NCBI GenBank assembly: GCA_022784465.1
Contig: JALFUR010000004.1
Span: 265,804-329,803, forward strand
Source: Christensenella sp.
Lineage (GTDB): Bacteria > Bacillota > Clostridia > Christensenellales > UBA3700
Reading direction: 5' to 3'
Length of the DNA: 64,000 nucleotides
Shown: one piece after another, positions 55,630 to 64,000 of the stretch
Position numbering within the stretch: the first letter of the stretch is position 1
Layout of the letters: every line of letters starts with the position of its first letter
The notes under the pieces: model-generated
What the model was told of the DNA's origin: nothing
What the model saw: the letters and a program-made list of their open reading frames with translations, nothing else
Database searches by the model: none
Position numbers and translations under genes: made by a program

Positions 55630-57990
55630 TTATTTAAAAGTAACAATTGTTACTCCAAAATCTCCTTCTCCAAATTCTCCGTTTCTATATTTTTCAACTA
55701 ATTTATTAGTCTTTAAGTATTTTTGCACACCTTTACGTAATGCGCCTGTTCCTTTTCCATGAACTATTCTTACTTCTTTATATCCTTTTCCCTTGGCATT
55801 TGGTAGATATGTTTCAAGTTCAAGTATTGCTTCGTCTATATTTTTACCAATAAGATTAATTTCATTTGTAATATTAAGCGAATAATCTCCTTTAAATGAA
55901 ACTTTAACATTGGTCTTATTTTCGTTTTTAGGTTCATTATTTATTTTTATTTTCTGCAAATCTTTTAATTTTACAGGTATTGTCAATATGCCACACTTAA
56001 CATTGCATTCTTTTTTATTTGAAGCAATAGATAAAACAGTTCCTGTTTGATTTAAAGATTTAATAAATACTGCATCGTTTACTTTAATCTCTCCATCTAG
56101 TTTTGTATAATGCATTTCTTCTTTAGAATCCACTTTTATATTTTCAAGTTTTTTCTTTAATACACGAGCCTCAAATAAAGCCTCTTCATTGCCTTTATTT
56201 ACCTTTTCTTTAAGCTGTTCAACTAAATCCTCAGCTTCTTCTAAATAATCGCCTAAAACCTCTTTAGCGCTCATCTTTAGCTTTTGTTCTAATTTTTCTT
56301 TCTTTTGTTCAACAACTTGAATTAAATCCTCGTATTCTTTTAACTTTAGATTTGCTTCTTTTAATTTTTCTTCAGCTTCGCCTTTTAGAATCATTGCCTC
56401 TCGTCTGTTTATCTCTGCGCCTTTAATAATATTATTAAAATTATTATCTTCTTCGCTAATTAAACTTTTTGCATGATTAACTATATCGGTATTTAAACCC
56501 AATAGTTTTGCTATTTCCAAAGCATTTGAAGATGCAGTTTGTCCCATCATCAAATTATATGTTGGTTTGAATGTATATGGATCAAAATCCATACCTGCAA
56601 TATTTACATCTTTTGAAGCATATGCATATTCTTTTAACTCTTTAAAATGTGAGGTTACTATAGTCTTAGCATCTTTGGATTTTAAATAGTCAATAACAGC
56701 TATTGCTAGGGCCGCGCCTTCTACCGGATCTGTACCTGTTCCAAGCTCATCTAATAATACAAGTGTGTTTTTTTGTGCTTCATTTGTAACCTTAATTATA
56801 CTTGTCAAATGTGCTGAAAATGTCGATAAATTGTTTTCTATCGATTGATCATCTCCAATAACTGTTAAGATATCTGAAAATATAGAAATAGTAGAATCTT
56901 CTTGAGCTGGAATAAATACTCCAATCATTGTCATAATTGTTAAAATTCCAACCAGTTTTAAGGAAACCGTTTTACCTCCAGTATTTGGTCCAGAAACTAC
57001 AAGCGTGTTATATTTCAAGCCAAGTTCTATTGATACAGGAACTACTTTATCCTTATCTAATAACGGATGTCTACCATTTATGATATTTATATATCCATTA
57101 TCATTCAAATTTGGATAAATTCCCTTTATTGATCTTGAGTAAGAAGCCTTAGCAAATATGGTATCAAAAAACACAAGCGTGTTATATGTTTCGTAAATTT
57201 GATAGTAATTTGCGTCGATTTCATAAGATAGGTTTCTCAAAATATTTTCAATTTCAATTTGTTCTTGAAGCTGATAAGATCTCAATTCATTATTTAATTC
57301 CACTATGGCGATTGGTTCGATAAAAGTTGTAGCGCCAGTCGCACTTTGATCATGTATTAAACCTTTAACCTGCCCTTTATATTCTGTTTTAACAGGTATA
57401 ACATATCTATTATTTCTAATTGTTACTAAACCATCTTGCAAATATGAAGCATATGATGCAGATGTTGTATAATATGTTAATTTTTCTTTGATTTTTCTAT
57501 TTGTATTTGCAATTGAGTTTCTAATCGAAGCAAGTTTCTCTGATGCTTTTGATGAAACTTCACTTTCAGACAATATACTCGTCTCTATCTTGTCTACTAT
57601 ATCTGTAGAAACAAAAATAGAACTAGACAAGTCCTTTAATAGTAAACACTCTTTTTCTGGAGTAGATAAAATATTATTTTTTGCAACTCTTGCTACTTTT
57701 AAAACTCTAGCTACTTTAAGTAATTGTTCACAGTTTAAAGAAATCCCCTTATGAACAAGCTCTAGCATTTCATCGATTTTATCAAAGCCAAATGAAATAT
57801 TTATACATAATTCATAAAGTATCTTATCTGCCTCTTTAGTTAGATTTAAAAGCTTAGTAATTTCTTCAATATTTGTTGAAGGAACAATATTTCTAACCGC
57901 TTCCCTTCCTGGAGCAGAATCACACTTTAATGCAATATCATTTAATATTTGATTATATTCTAGTACTTTTAATGTTTTGTCGTTTATCAT
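55630..57990 (-). CDS. mutS2: Endonuclease MutS2
   Basis: VVSGPNTGGKTVSLKLVG, LLDELGTGTDPVEGAALA, C-terminal Smr domain VRIVHGKGTGALRKGVQKYL. Confidence 0.97.
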   Translation of the reverse strand: MINDKTLKVLEYNQILNDIALKCDSAPGREAVRNIVPSTNIEEITKLLNLTKEADKILYELCINISFGFDKIDEMLELVHKGISLNCEQLLKVARVLKVARVAKNNILSTPEKECLLLKDLSSSIFVSTDIVDKIETSILSESEVSSKASEKLASIRNSIANTNRKIKEKLTYYTTSASYASYLQDGLVTIRNNRYVIPVKTEYKGQVKGLIHDQSATGATTFIEPIAIVELNNELRSYQLQEQIEIENILRNLSYEIDANYYQIYETYNTLVFFDTIFAKASYSRSIKGIYPNLNDNGYINIINGRHPLLDKDKVVPVSIELGLKYNTLVVSGPNTGGKTVSLKLVGILTIMTMIGVFIPAQEDSTISIFSDILTVIGDDQSIENNLSTFSAHLTSIIKVTNEAQKNTLVLLDELGTGTDPVEGAALAIAVIDYLKSKDAKTIVTSHFKELKEYAYASKDVNIAGMDFDPYTFKPTYNLMMGQTASSNALEIAKLLGLNTDIVNHAKSLISEEDNNFNNIIKGAEINRREAMILKGEAEEKLKEANLKLKEYEDLIQVVEQKKEKLEQKLKMSAKEVLGDYLEEAEDLVEQLKEKVNKGNEEALFEARVLKKKLENIKVDSKEEMHYTKLDGEIKVNDAVFIKSLNQTGTVLSIASNKKECNVKCGILTIPVKLKDLQKIKINNEPKNENKTNVKVSFKGDYSLNITNEINLIGKNIDEAILELETYLPNAKGKGYKEVRIVHGKGTGALRKGVQKYLKTNKLVEKYRNGEFGEGDFGVTIVTFK

Positions 57991-58014
57991 AATAAAATTA
58001 TTATATCAAAAAAA

Positions 58015-58130
58015 ATAATAAATAAAAAGAAATAGACACCGTAGTGTTTTGGGGGAGATACGGTGTCTATATTTAAAAGGTTATCTCATAAGTAACGAAT
58101 TACCTATTAGGTACTTTATTTATAACAAAT
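58015..58130 (-). ncRNA. Putative small RNA or structured 3' region ending in a strong terminator with UCUCCCCC loop
   Basis: Minus strand: GTAA-TTCG-TTAC hairpin, then ATAGACACCGTA-TCTCCCCCAAAACAC-TACGGTGTCTAT (12-bp perfect stem) followed by TTCTTTTTATTTATTATTTTTTTT. Confidence 0.45.
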
Positions 58131-58263
58131 AATTTATCTTGAAAACCATTTTTTCAAAAAAAGAATATATTTTGGCAACGAAACCCATTGATTTTTCAAT
58201 ATGTTTCATTATTCGATATTTTTCGACAAAATTCTATTTTTATATTTGTAATTACTAATAAAG

Positions 58264-58337
58264 TGGAGCGAGCGACGGGAATCGAACCCGCGTCTATTGC
58301 TTGGGAGGCTATAATACTACCATTGAACAACGCTCGC
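58264..58337 (-). tRNA. tRNA-Gly (anticodon CCC), CCA end encoded
   Basis: GCGAGCG acceptor/CGCTCGC-TCCA, TTCAATGGTAG D-loop, CTCCCAA anticodon loop, GCGGGTTCGATTCCCGT T-arm. Confidence 0.9.
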
Positions 58338-58354
58338 ATCTCGATATAAGTATA

Positions 58355-60631
58355 TCATTTTACAATTAAATTGTAATGACCTTTTGTTGAGCCTAAATAA
58401 CTATTGCCTGTTTTATTGATAAAATCTTCAATAATGGCTTTTTGCTCTAAAAAATCTGAAATAGCATTTAAATCTATATAAATAGGATTATTAATTTCAT
58501 TTAAATTATCTCTTAAATCAATAAAAGTAGACTTTATCATTTCAAAATAACAATGACTAAGCTTAAATCTTTCTATTTCAAAGACATTATTATTTAGTTT
58601 ATACGTAAAAGATTTATTATATCTACAATCAGAACATGTTGATTTTAGATTCAATTTGATTGGGCAATGACTTAAACTCATCATTAGCGGTTTACCAAAC
58701 GAATATATATACCCTTTATTAGAAATATCATTTTTAGATAGTTCAAGAGAAAAAACATAATTTTGCGAAGATAGGTATTCGTTAACTTTGCTGTTATATA
58801 TATTAATCCCTGTTCCTAAAATATAAGGAAGATTATATTCTCTTGCAAAATCAATTCCATATATGTTTTCACATACAAATCCAAGTATATAATCTTTGTT
58901 CAATTCAATAAATTTTCTTAAAACTAAATTATCCTTCCCCCTACAAATCTTTGGCAATTTTAGAAGATATTTTTCTAAATAATTACAATTTAATTGATTT
59001 TTTATAATATCATCGTTAATTTTAGGTAAATTATCTGGAATTTTTGCAACTAAAGTAAATTTGTTATTTTTGGATAATTCAATGTAGTTTTGCGCATTTG
59101 TTATTAAATCTAACCATCCTATTTCTACAAGTAAATTATTAATTTTTAGATCATTTTTTATATCCAATTTTTTTATATTTACAGTATCTTCTTTAGATGA
59201 ATTATATTCACTTAGTATTTTATTTTTTAAATTGTCTAAAACAATTCTTTTTGCTTCTTTTAGTTTCGATACAGGATAAAAGATATTTTCGTCTACATTT
59301 CCATTTATATATTCTAAATAAAATCCTGTTCCATTTATTTGAGATAATTTTTCTTTTACATCATTATCTAATAAGGGTCTATTATTTGATTCAAATACAA
59401 TATCTCCAGCAAACTCTACATTTATATCTTTATATTTAGCTTCTATATATAAAGGTTCATTTAATTTCAGTTTATAGTTAATTGAAATTGGCAAGTCTAA
59501 ATTTGGATTATCGTATTTGATTCTTAATTCCTCATCAGCTGTTAAATATACATCTGAACCAACAGGATACGTTTTTATAGTATTAACCAAATACAAATCG
59601 TTCTCTTTTTTTATGTTATCTACCCTAAAACCGCCCAATTCTACGCCGTTTTTAAAGATTTTCAAGCCATCATTAATGAATAAACCACGATTTGTTTTTA
59701 TATATAAAGTTTTTGATGAATATTTAACAATTTTACCAATTGCTTCTCCTTGATTACCTTGAACGTTTGGGCTCATTAGTTTTAAAGTGTCGTCATAGTT
59801 ATATCCTTTTGTAAAAGAACCTCTATTATATGCTTTTCTAAGCCAAGACATATAATCGATTTGTTTTTTATTATCTAAAAATCTTCTATATTGATTAACT
59901 ACTTCACCAACATAAGCAGCGCTTTTCAATCTACCTTCAATTTTTAAAGAATATACGCCAGCATCAATTAATTCGTTTAATTTTTCTATTAAACATTGAT
60001 CAGATGTAGACAAATAGTATTTTTCTTCTTTAGAAAGCGACGATTGATACTTTAATCTACATGATTGCTTACAAAGTCCTCTATTTCCACTATCTCCAGA
60101 TAAAAACGAACTTAATAAACATCCTCCTGAGAAAGAAACACACAAAGCTCCATGAATAAAATATTCAATTTCTATGCCTAATGTCTTTATTTTTCTTATA
60201 TCTTCAATTAATGCTTCTCTAGATAAAACAACTCTTGAAAAACCTAATTCTTTGGCTATTTTTGCGCCTTCATAATTATGAATACCCATTTGAGTAGAAG
60301 CATGTAATGGTACATTATACTTTTTAAATATATCTAATGTGCCTATATCTGTAACAATAAAAGCATCAGCATTTGCATTTGCGCATACTTTTACATCTTC
60401 TTCGAAATCTTTAAATTCTCTATCTTTGACAAGCGTATTAAATGTAATATAGACCTTTACCCCATGTAAATGGCAAAGGTCTATACTTTCTTTTATATTA
60501 TCTTTGTTAAAGCCATCAGCTTTTTGCCTTGCGTTGAATCTTCCAAGACCTAGATAAACGGCATCAGCTCCAGCATATATAGCTGCTTTTAAAGATTCTA
60601 TATTTCCTACTGGTGCTAATAATTCGCTCAT
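58355..60631 (-). CDS. U32 family peptidase
   Basis: ELLAPVGNIESLKAAIYAGADAVYLGLGRFNARQ, EYFIHGALCVSFSGGCLLSSFLSGDSGNRGLCKQSCRL. Confidence 0.94.
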   Translation of the reverse strand: MSELLAPVGNIESLKAAIYAGADAVYLGLGRFNARQKADGFNKDNIKESIDLCHLHGVKVYITFNTLVKDREFKDFEEDVKVCANANADAFIVTDIGTLDIFKKYNVPLHASTQMGIHNYEGAKIAKELGFSRVVLSREALIEDIRKIKTLGIEIEYFIHGALCVSFSGGCLLSSFLSGDSGNRGLCKQSCRLKYQSSLSKEEKYYLSTSDQCLIEKLNELIDAGVYSLKIEGRLKSAAYVGEVVNQYRRFLDNKKQIDYMSWLRKAYNRGSFTKGYNYDDTLKLMSPNVQGNQGEAIGKIVKYSSKTLYIKTNRGLFINDGLKIFKNGVELGGFRVDNIKKENDLYLVNTIKTYPVGSDVYLTADEELRIKYDNPNLDLPISINYKLKLNEPLYIEAKYKDINVEFAGDIVFESNNRPLLDNDVKEKLSQINGTGFYLEYINGNVDENIFYPVSKLKEAKRIVLDNLKNKILSEYNSSKEDTVNIKKLDIKNDLKINNLLVEIGWLDLITNAQNYIELSKNNKFTLVAKIPDNLPKINDDIIKNQLNCNYLEKYLLKLPKICRGKDNLVLRKFIELNKDYILGFVCENIYGIDFAREYNLPYILGTGINIYNSKVNEYLSSQNYVFSLELSKNDISNKGYIYSFGKPLMMSLSHCPIKLNLKSTCSDCRYNKSFTYKLNNNVFEIERFKLSHCYFEMIKSTFIDLRDNLNEINNPIYIDLNAISDFLEQKAIIEDFINKTGNSYLGSTKGHYNLIVK

Positions 60632-60632
60632 C

Positions 60633-63044
60633 TTATTGTCTTAAAATGGCATTATAATCATCTCTTAATTTAGATATTATCTTATCCATTTTTTGTGCTA
60701 CTTCTTCGTCTGTTAGTGTTCTATCTGCAAGTCTAAATACCATATTGATAGCAACAGACTTTTTATTTACACCAACAGTAATTGGATTTCTATAAATATC
60801 AAATAAAGAAATTTCTTTTAGTGTTGCTCCTGCAACTCTTTTAATTGAATTCATTAATTCGCCAACAGCAACATCTTCGTCTACAACAACGGCTATATCT
60901 CTTTCAATTGGTGGGAATTTGCCGATTTCTTCGAACTTATATCTGAAATTAGCAACTTTATTTATTATAGATAAATCTATTTCAGCTATATACATTCTAT
61001 CTTTTACATCAAAGCTCTTTGCTACTTCAGGATGAACTTCACCAATATATCCAATAAACATATTTCCTTTAAGTAGACATGCACTCTTTCCTAAATGTAA
61101 ATATGGAATTTCAGATCTTTTAATTTGAACACCACTTATATTGAATTTTTCTAAGATAGCAGTAACTACAGCTTTAATTGTATAGAAACTTTCATCTTTT
61201 CCATATGAACCAATTACTAAGTTCTTATGTTCATTTGGAAGTTCTGTTAAAGGCAATGCCTTTGGTTCATAAATTGATGAAACTTCAAATAATTTTGCTT
61301 TCTTTATATTTTTCAAATAGTTTGATGCTAATGATGAAAGCATTGAATAAGATAGCGTTGTTCTCATAACTGACATATCTTCACCAAGAGGATTTAATAA
61401 TGTTAAGTAATTTCTCAATGGATTTCCTTGAGGGATTCTCAATTGATCATAGGCCTTTGGTGAGATGAATGAATATGTCAAAGTTTCGCTGTATCCGTTA
61501 GAAACACAGATTTCTTTAATCATTTTTTCATTCTTTTGTTCTTGATTTAATCCACCTTGTGTATGAACAGCTTCATCTAAGTATGTGTTAACAATTTTGT
61601 CGTATCCATATAATCTAATTACTTCTTCAGCTAAATCATTTGCATTTTCAATATCATCTCTAAATAAAGGTGCAATACAAGTTATATTTCCTTTATCATC
61701 GATTGTTGTTTCAATTTGCAAACTATTTAAAATAGTAGAGATTGTATCAGCAGGAACCTCAATTCCTAAAATACTATTAATTGTGTTTACTGTTGTATTA
61801 ATTACATTTGGCTTTAATTCTGTTGCTAATTTGTCTATAATTCCATCAGCAATATCTCCACAATTAAATTCTTGAATTAAATGTAACGCACGAGCAAGAC
61901 CAAGTCTTTGAGAATCAAAATCTATTCCTCTTTCATATCTAAATGAAGAATCACTTCTTAAATTTAATGCTCTTGATGTTCTTCTTATATTGTCTCTTGC
62001 AAACTTTGCGCTTTCAAAAACAACAGTTTTTGTAGTATCTTTTATTCCAGAATTTAATCCACCCATAATTCCAGCCATACATGCAGGCTTTACAGCATCG
62101 CAAATAACTAGCATAGAATCATTTAAAACATGTTCTTTTTCGTCAAGAGTAATTATCTTTTCACCATTAACTGCTCTTCTTACATTGATTTGATTTCCTT
62201 CCAAAAAATCTTGATCAAATGCGTGCATTGGTTGTCCAATTTCAATTAGAACAAAGTTTGTAATATCTACGATATTATTAATACTTCTAAGTCCTACGCT
62301 CTTTAATCTAGAAGAAATGTATTCTGGAGATGGAGCTATTTTTATATTTGTTACAGCACCTGCCATATATCTAGGACATAAATCAGTATCTTTTACATCA
62401 ACTTTTACTATATCCTCAATTTTAATGTTCTTATTAGCACTAAAAGAAATATCTGGCATTTTTAAAGGTTTATTTAAAACAGTAGCAACTTCTCTTGCAA
62501 TACCTAAAATAGAATTACAATCAGGTCTATTTGCTGTTACACCAATATCTAAGATAACATCATCATTTCCAAAGATTTTATTTAAATCTGTGCCCAATGG
62601 AGCTGTTTCTTTGTTCATTATCATAATTCCATAAACAGAAGCTCCTTCATAATCATTTTCTGTTAAGCACAATTCTTCACCAGAACATAACATTCCGTTA
62701 GAATCTACACCTCTTAATTTGCCTCTTTTAATCTCTTGTCCTGTTGGAAGAAGTGAATTATGCATAGCAACTGGAACCAAATCGTTTTCAGCTATATTTT
62801 GAGCTCCTGTAACAATTTGTATTAATTCTCCAGCACCAACATCAATTTGACAAATTTGAAGGTGATCAGAATCAGGATGTTTTGTAATCTTTTTAATTTG
62901 TCCAAGAATTACATTTTTCATTTTAGAAGCTTGATCGATAATTTCCTCAACTTCAAATCCTGCAGAAACCAATTTATCTGCAAGTGTGTTTACATCAACA
63001 TCTATATCTACAAAATCATTTAACCATTTTAATGAAACTTTCAT
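60633..63044 (-). CDS. pheT: Phenylalanyl-tRNA synthetase beta subunit
   Basis: tRNA-binding domain, VTANRPDCNSILGIAREVA, RYERGIDFDSQ, FDX-ACB C-terminus. Confidence 0.97.
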   Translation of the reverse strand: MKVSLKWLNDFVDIDVDVNTLADKLVSAGFEVEEIIDQASKMKNVILGQIKKITKHPDSDHLQICQIDVGAGELIQIVTGAQNIAENDLVPVAMHNSLLPTGQEIKRGKLRGVDSNGMLCSGEELCLTENDYEGASVYGIMIMNKETAPLGTDLNKIFGNDDVILDIGVTANRPDCNSILGIAREVATVLNKPLKMPDISFSANKNIKIEDIVKVDVKDTDLCPRYMAGAVTNIKIAPSPEYISSRLKSVGLRSINNIVDITNFVLIEIGQPMHAFDQDFLEGNQINVRRAVNGEKIITLDEKEHVLNDSMLVICDAVKPACMAGIMGGLNSGIKDTTKTVVFESAKFARDNIRRTSRALNLRSDSSFRYERGIDFDSQRLGLARALHLIQEFNCGDIADGIIDKLATELKPNVINTTVNTINSILGIEVPADTISTILNSLQIETTIDDKGNITCIAPLFRDDIENANDLAEEVIRLYGYDKIVNTYLDEAVHTQGGLNQEQKNEKMIKEICVSNGYSETLTYSFISPKAYDQLRIPQGNPLRNYLTLLNPLGEDMSVMRTTLSYSMLSSLASNYLKNIKKAKLFEVSSIYEPKALPLTELPNEHKNLVIGSYGKDESFYTIKAVVTAILEKFNISGVQIKRSEIPYLHLGKSACLLKGNMFIGYIGEVHPEVAKSFDVKDRMYIAEIDLSIINKVANFRYKFEEIGKFPPIERDIAVVVDEDVAVGELMNSIKRVAGATLKEISLFDIYRNPITVGVNKKSVAINMVFRLADRTLTDEEVAQKMDKIISKLRDDYNAILRQ

Positions 63045-63055
63045 CTTTTACCTCC

Positions 63056-64000
63056 TTATTTGAATGACTTAAGAAAACGTGAGTCGTTTTCAAATAAGAT
63101 TCTTATATCTGGAATACCATATTTAATCATGGCAATTCTTTCTACCCCTAGACCAAATGCCAATCCTGAATATTTAGTACTATCTATTCCGCAACTATCT
63201 AATACCTTTGGATTAACAACACCTGCACCAAGTATTTCAATCCAACCTGTTCCCTTACAAATTCTGCATCCTTTTCCATGACAAACAGAACATGTTACAT
63301 CAACCTCAACTGATGGTTCTGTAAATGGGAAAAATGAAGGACGGAATCTTGTTTTTGTATTACTATCAAACAACTTTTTAGCAAATAAATCTAAAAGTCC
63401 TTTTAAATCACACAAAGTAATATGTTTATCTACAACTAATCCCTCAATTTGTTGGAACATTGGAGAGTGTGTAGCATCATAGTCAGGTCTATATACTTTA
63501 CCTGGGCATATGATTTTTATTGGGGGTTGAGTATTAATCATTGTTCTAGCTTGAACAGCAGAAGTTTGTGTTCTAAGCAATATATCTTCCCCTGCATAGA
63601 AAGTATCTTGCATGTCACGAGATGGATGATCTTTTGGAATATTCAATAATTGGAAATTAAATTTATCTAATTCAATTTCTGGTCCATTGCCAACTGTAAA
63701 TCCAAGACCTGTGAATATATCTACGATTTCATTGATTACAAGAGTGCATGGATGCAAACTTCCTCTTGTAGCATCTACTTCGTCAATAGTAATATCAATT
63801 TTCTCTTTCATCATTTTGTTTTCTAATGCTTTTTGCTCTAATTCTTGCATTTTATTAGAAATAATGTCTGAAATAGTATCTCTTGCTTGATTTACATATT
63901 TTCCGATTTCTGGTCTTTGTTCTTGTGGAACATCTTTCATTCCTTTTAATAAACTAGTAATAGCACCTGCCTTTCCCAAGAAAGATACTTTTAGTTCATT
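63056..64000 (-). CDS. pheS: Phenylalanyl-tRNA synthetase alpha subunit (N-terminus runs off the right edge)
   Basis: HPSRDMQDTFY, LLRTQTSAVQARTM, GLAFGLGVERIAMIKYGIPDIR; frame stays open to 64000 (NELKVSFLGKAG...). Confidence 0.97.
   Translation of the reverse strand, partial: NELKVSFLGKAGAITSLLKGMKDVPQEQRPEIGKYVNQARDTISDIISNKMQELEQKALENKMMKEKIDITIDEVDATRGSLHPCTLVINEIVDIFTGLGFTVGNGPEIELDKFNFQLLNIPKDHPSRDMQDTFYAGEDILLRTQTSAVQARTMINTQPPIKIICPGKVYRPDYDATHSPMFQQIEGLVVDKHITLCDLKGLLDLFAKKLFDSNTKTRFRPSFFPFTEPSVEVDVTCSVCHGKGCRICKGTGWIEILGAGVVNPKVLDSCGIDSTKYSGLAFGLGVERIAMIKYGIPDIRILFENDSRFLKSFK

Noticed and set aside
1-64000. CRISPR arrays, rRNA genes, transposases/IS elements
   Set aside because: No regularly spaced direct repeats, no rRNA-like sequence and no transposase ORFs were seen.

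Overview
This is a low-GC (AT-rich) chromosomal window from an endospore-forming Firmicutes/Clostridia-type genome. It is dominated by housekeeping genes in conserved order. Left part, mostly + strand: dxr (C-terminus), rseP, ispG, a polC-like remnant, rimP-nusA-ylxR-ylxQ-infB-rbfA-nrnA-truB-ribF, nfo, pepP, efp, spoIIIAA-AH, Asp23, nusB-folD-xseA-xseB-ispA-(membrane protein)-dxs-tlyA-nadK-argR-recN-spoIVB, purB, tRNA-Trp (- strand), proC, rnhA, a Na/Pi cotransporter, a PH-domain protein, a flavodoxin and an M28-like peptidase. Centre: a membrane-linked PadR regulator, a 0.5 kb AT-rich intergenic region, a Xer-type tyrosine recombinase and lexA. Right part, mostly - strand: an aluminium-resistance/C-S lyase family PLP enzyme, miaA, mutL, mutS, miaB, PBP1 (+), thiI, a cysteine desulfurase, mutS2, tRNA-Gly, a U32 peptidase, pheT and pheS (partial). 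Main points for follow-up: (1) a standalone OB + DEDDh exonuclease protein at the polC locus with no PHP or polymerase domain; (2) a perfect 14-8-14 inverted repeat next to a single Xer-family recombinase, at the point where gene orientation flips, which is a candidate dif/terminus module; (3) a reduced SpoIIIA operon, with a 53-aa SpoIIIAF-like ORF missing from the ORF track and a short SpoIIIAG; (4) several putative small RNAs/terminators with C-rich (CUCCC) loops; (5) promoters placed so close to start codons that leaderless mRNAs are implied; (6) a triple zinc-ribbon, low-complexity repeat protein. All calls come from reading the sequence; no database search was run.
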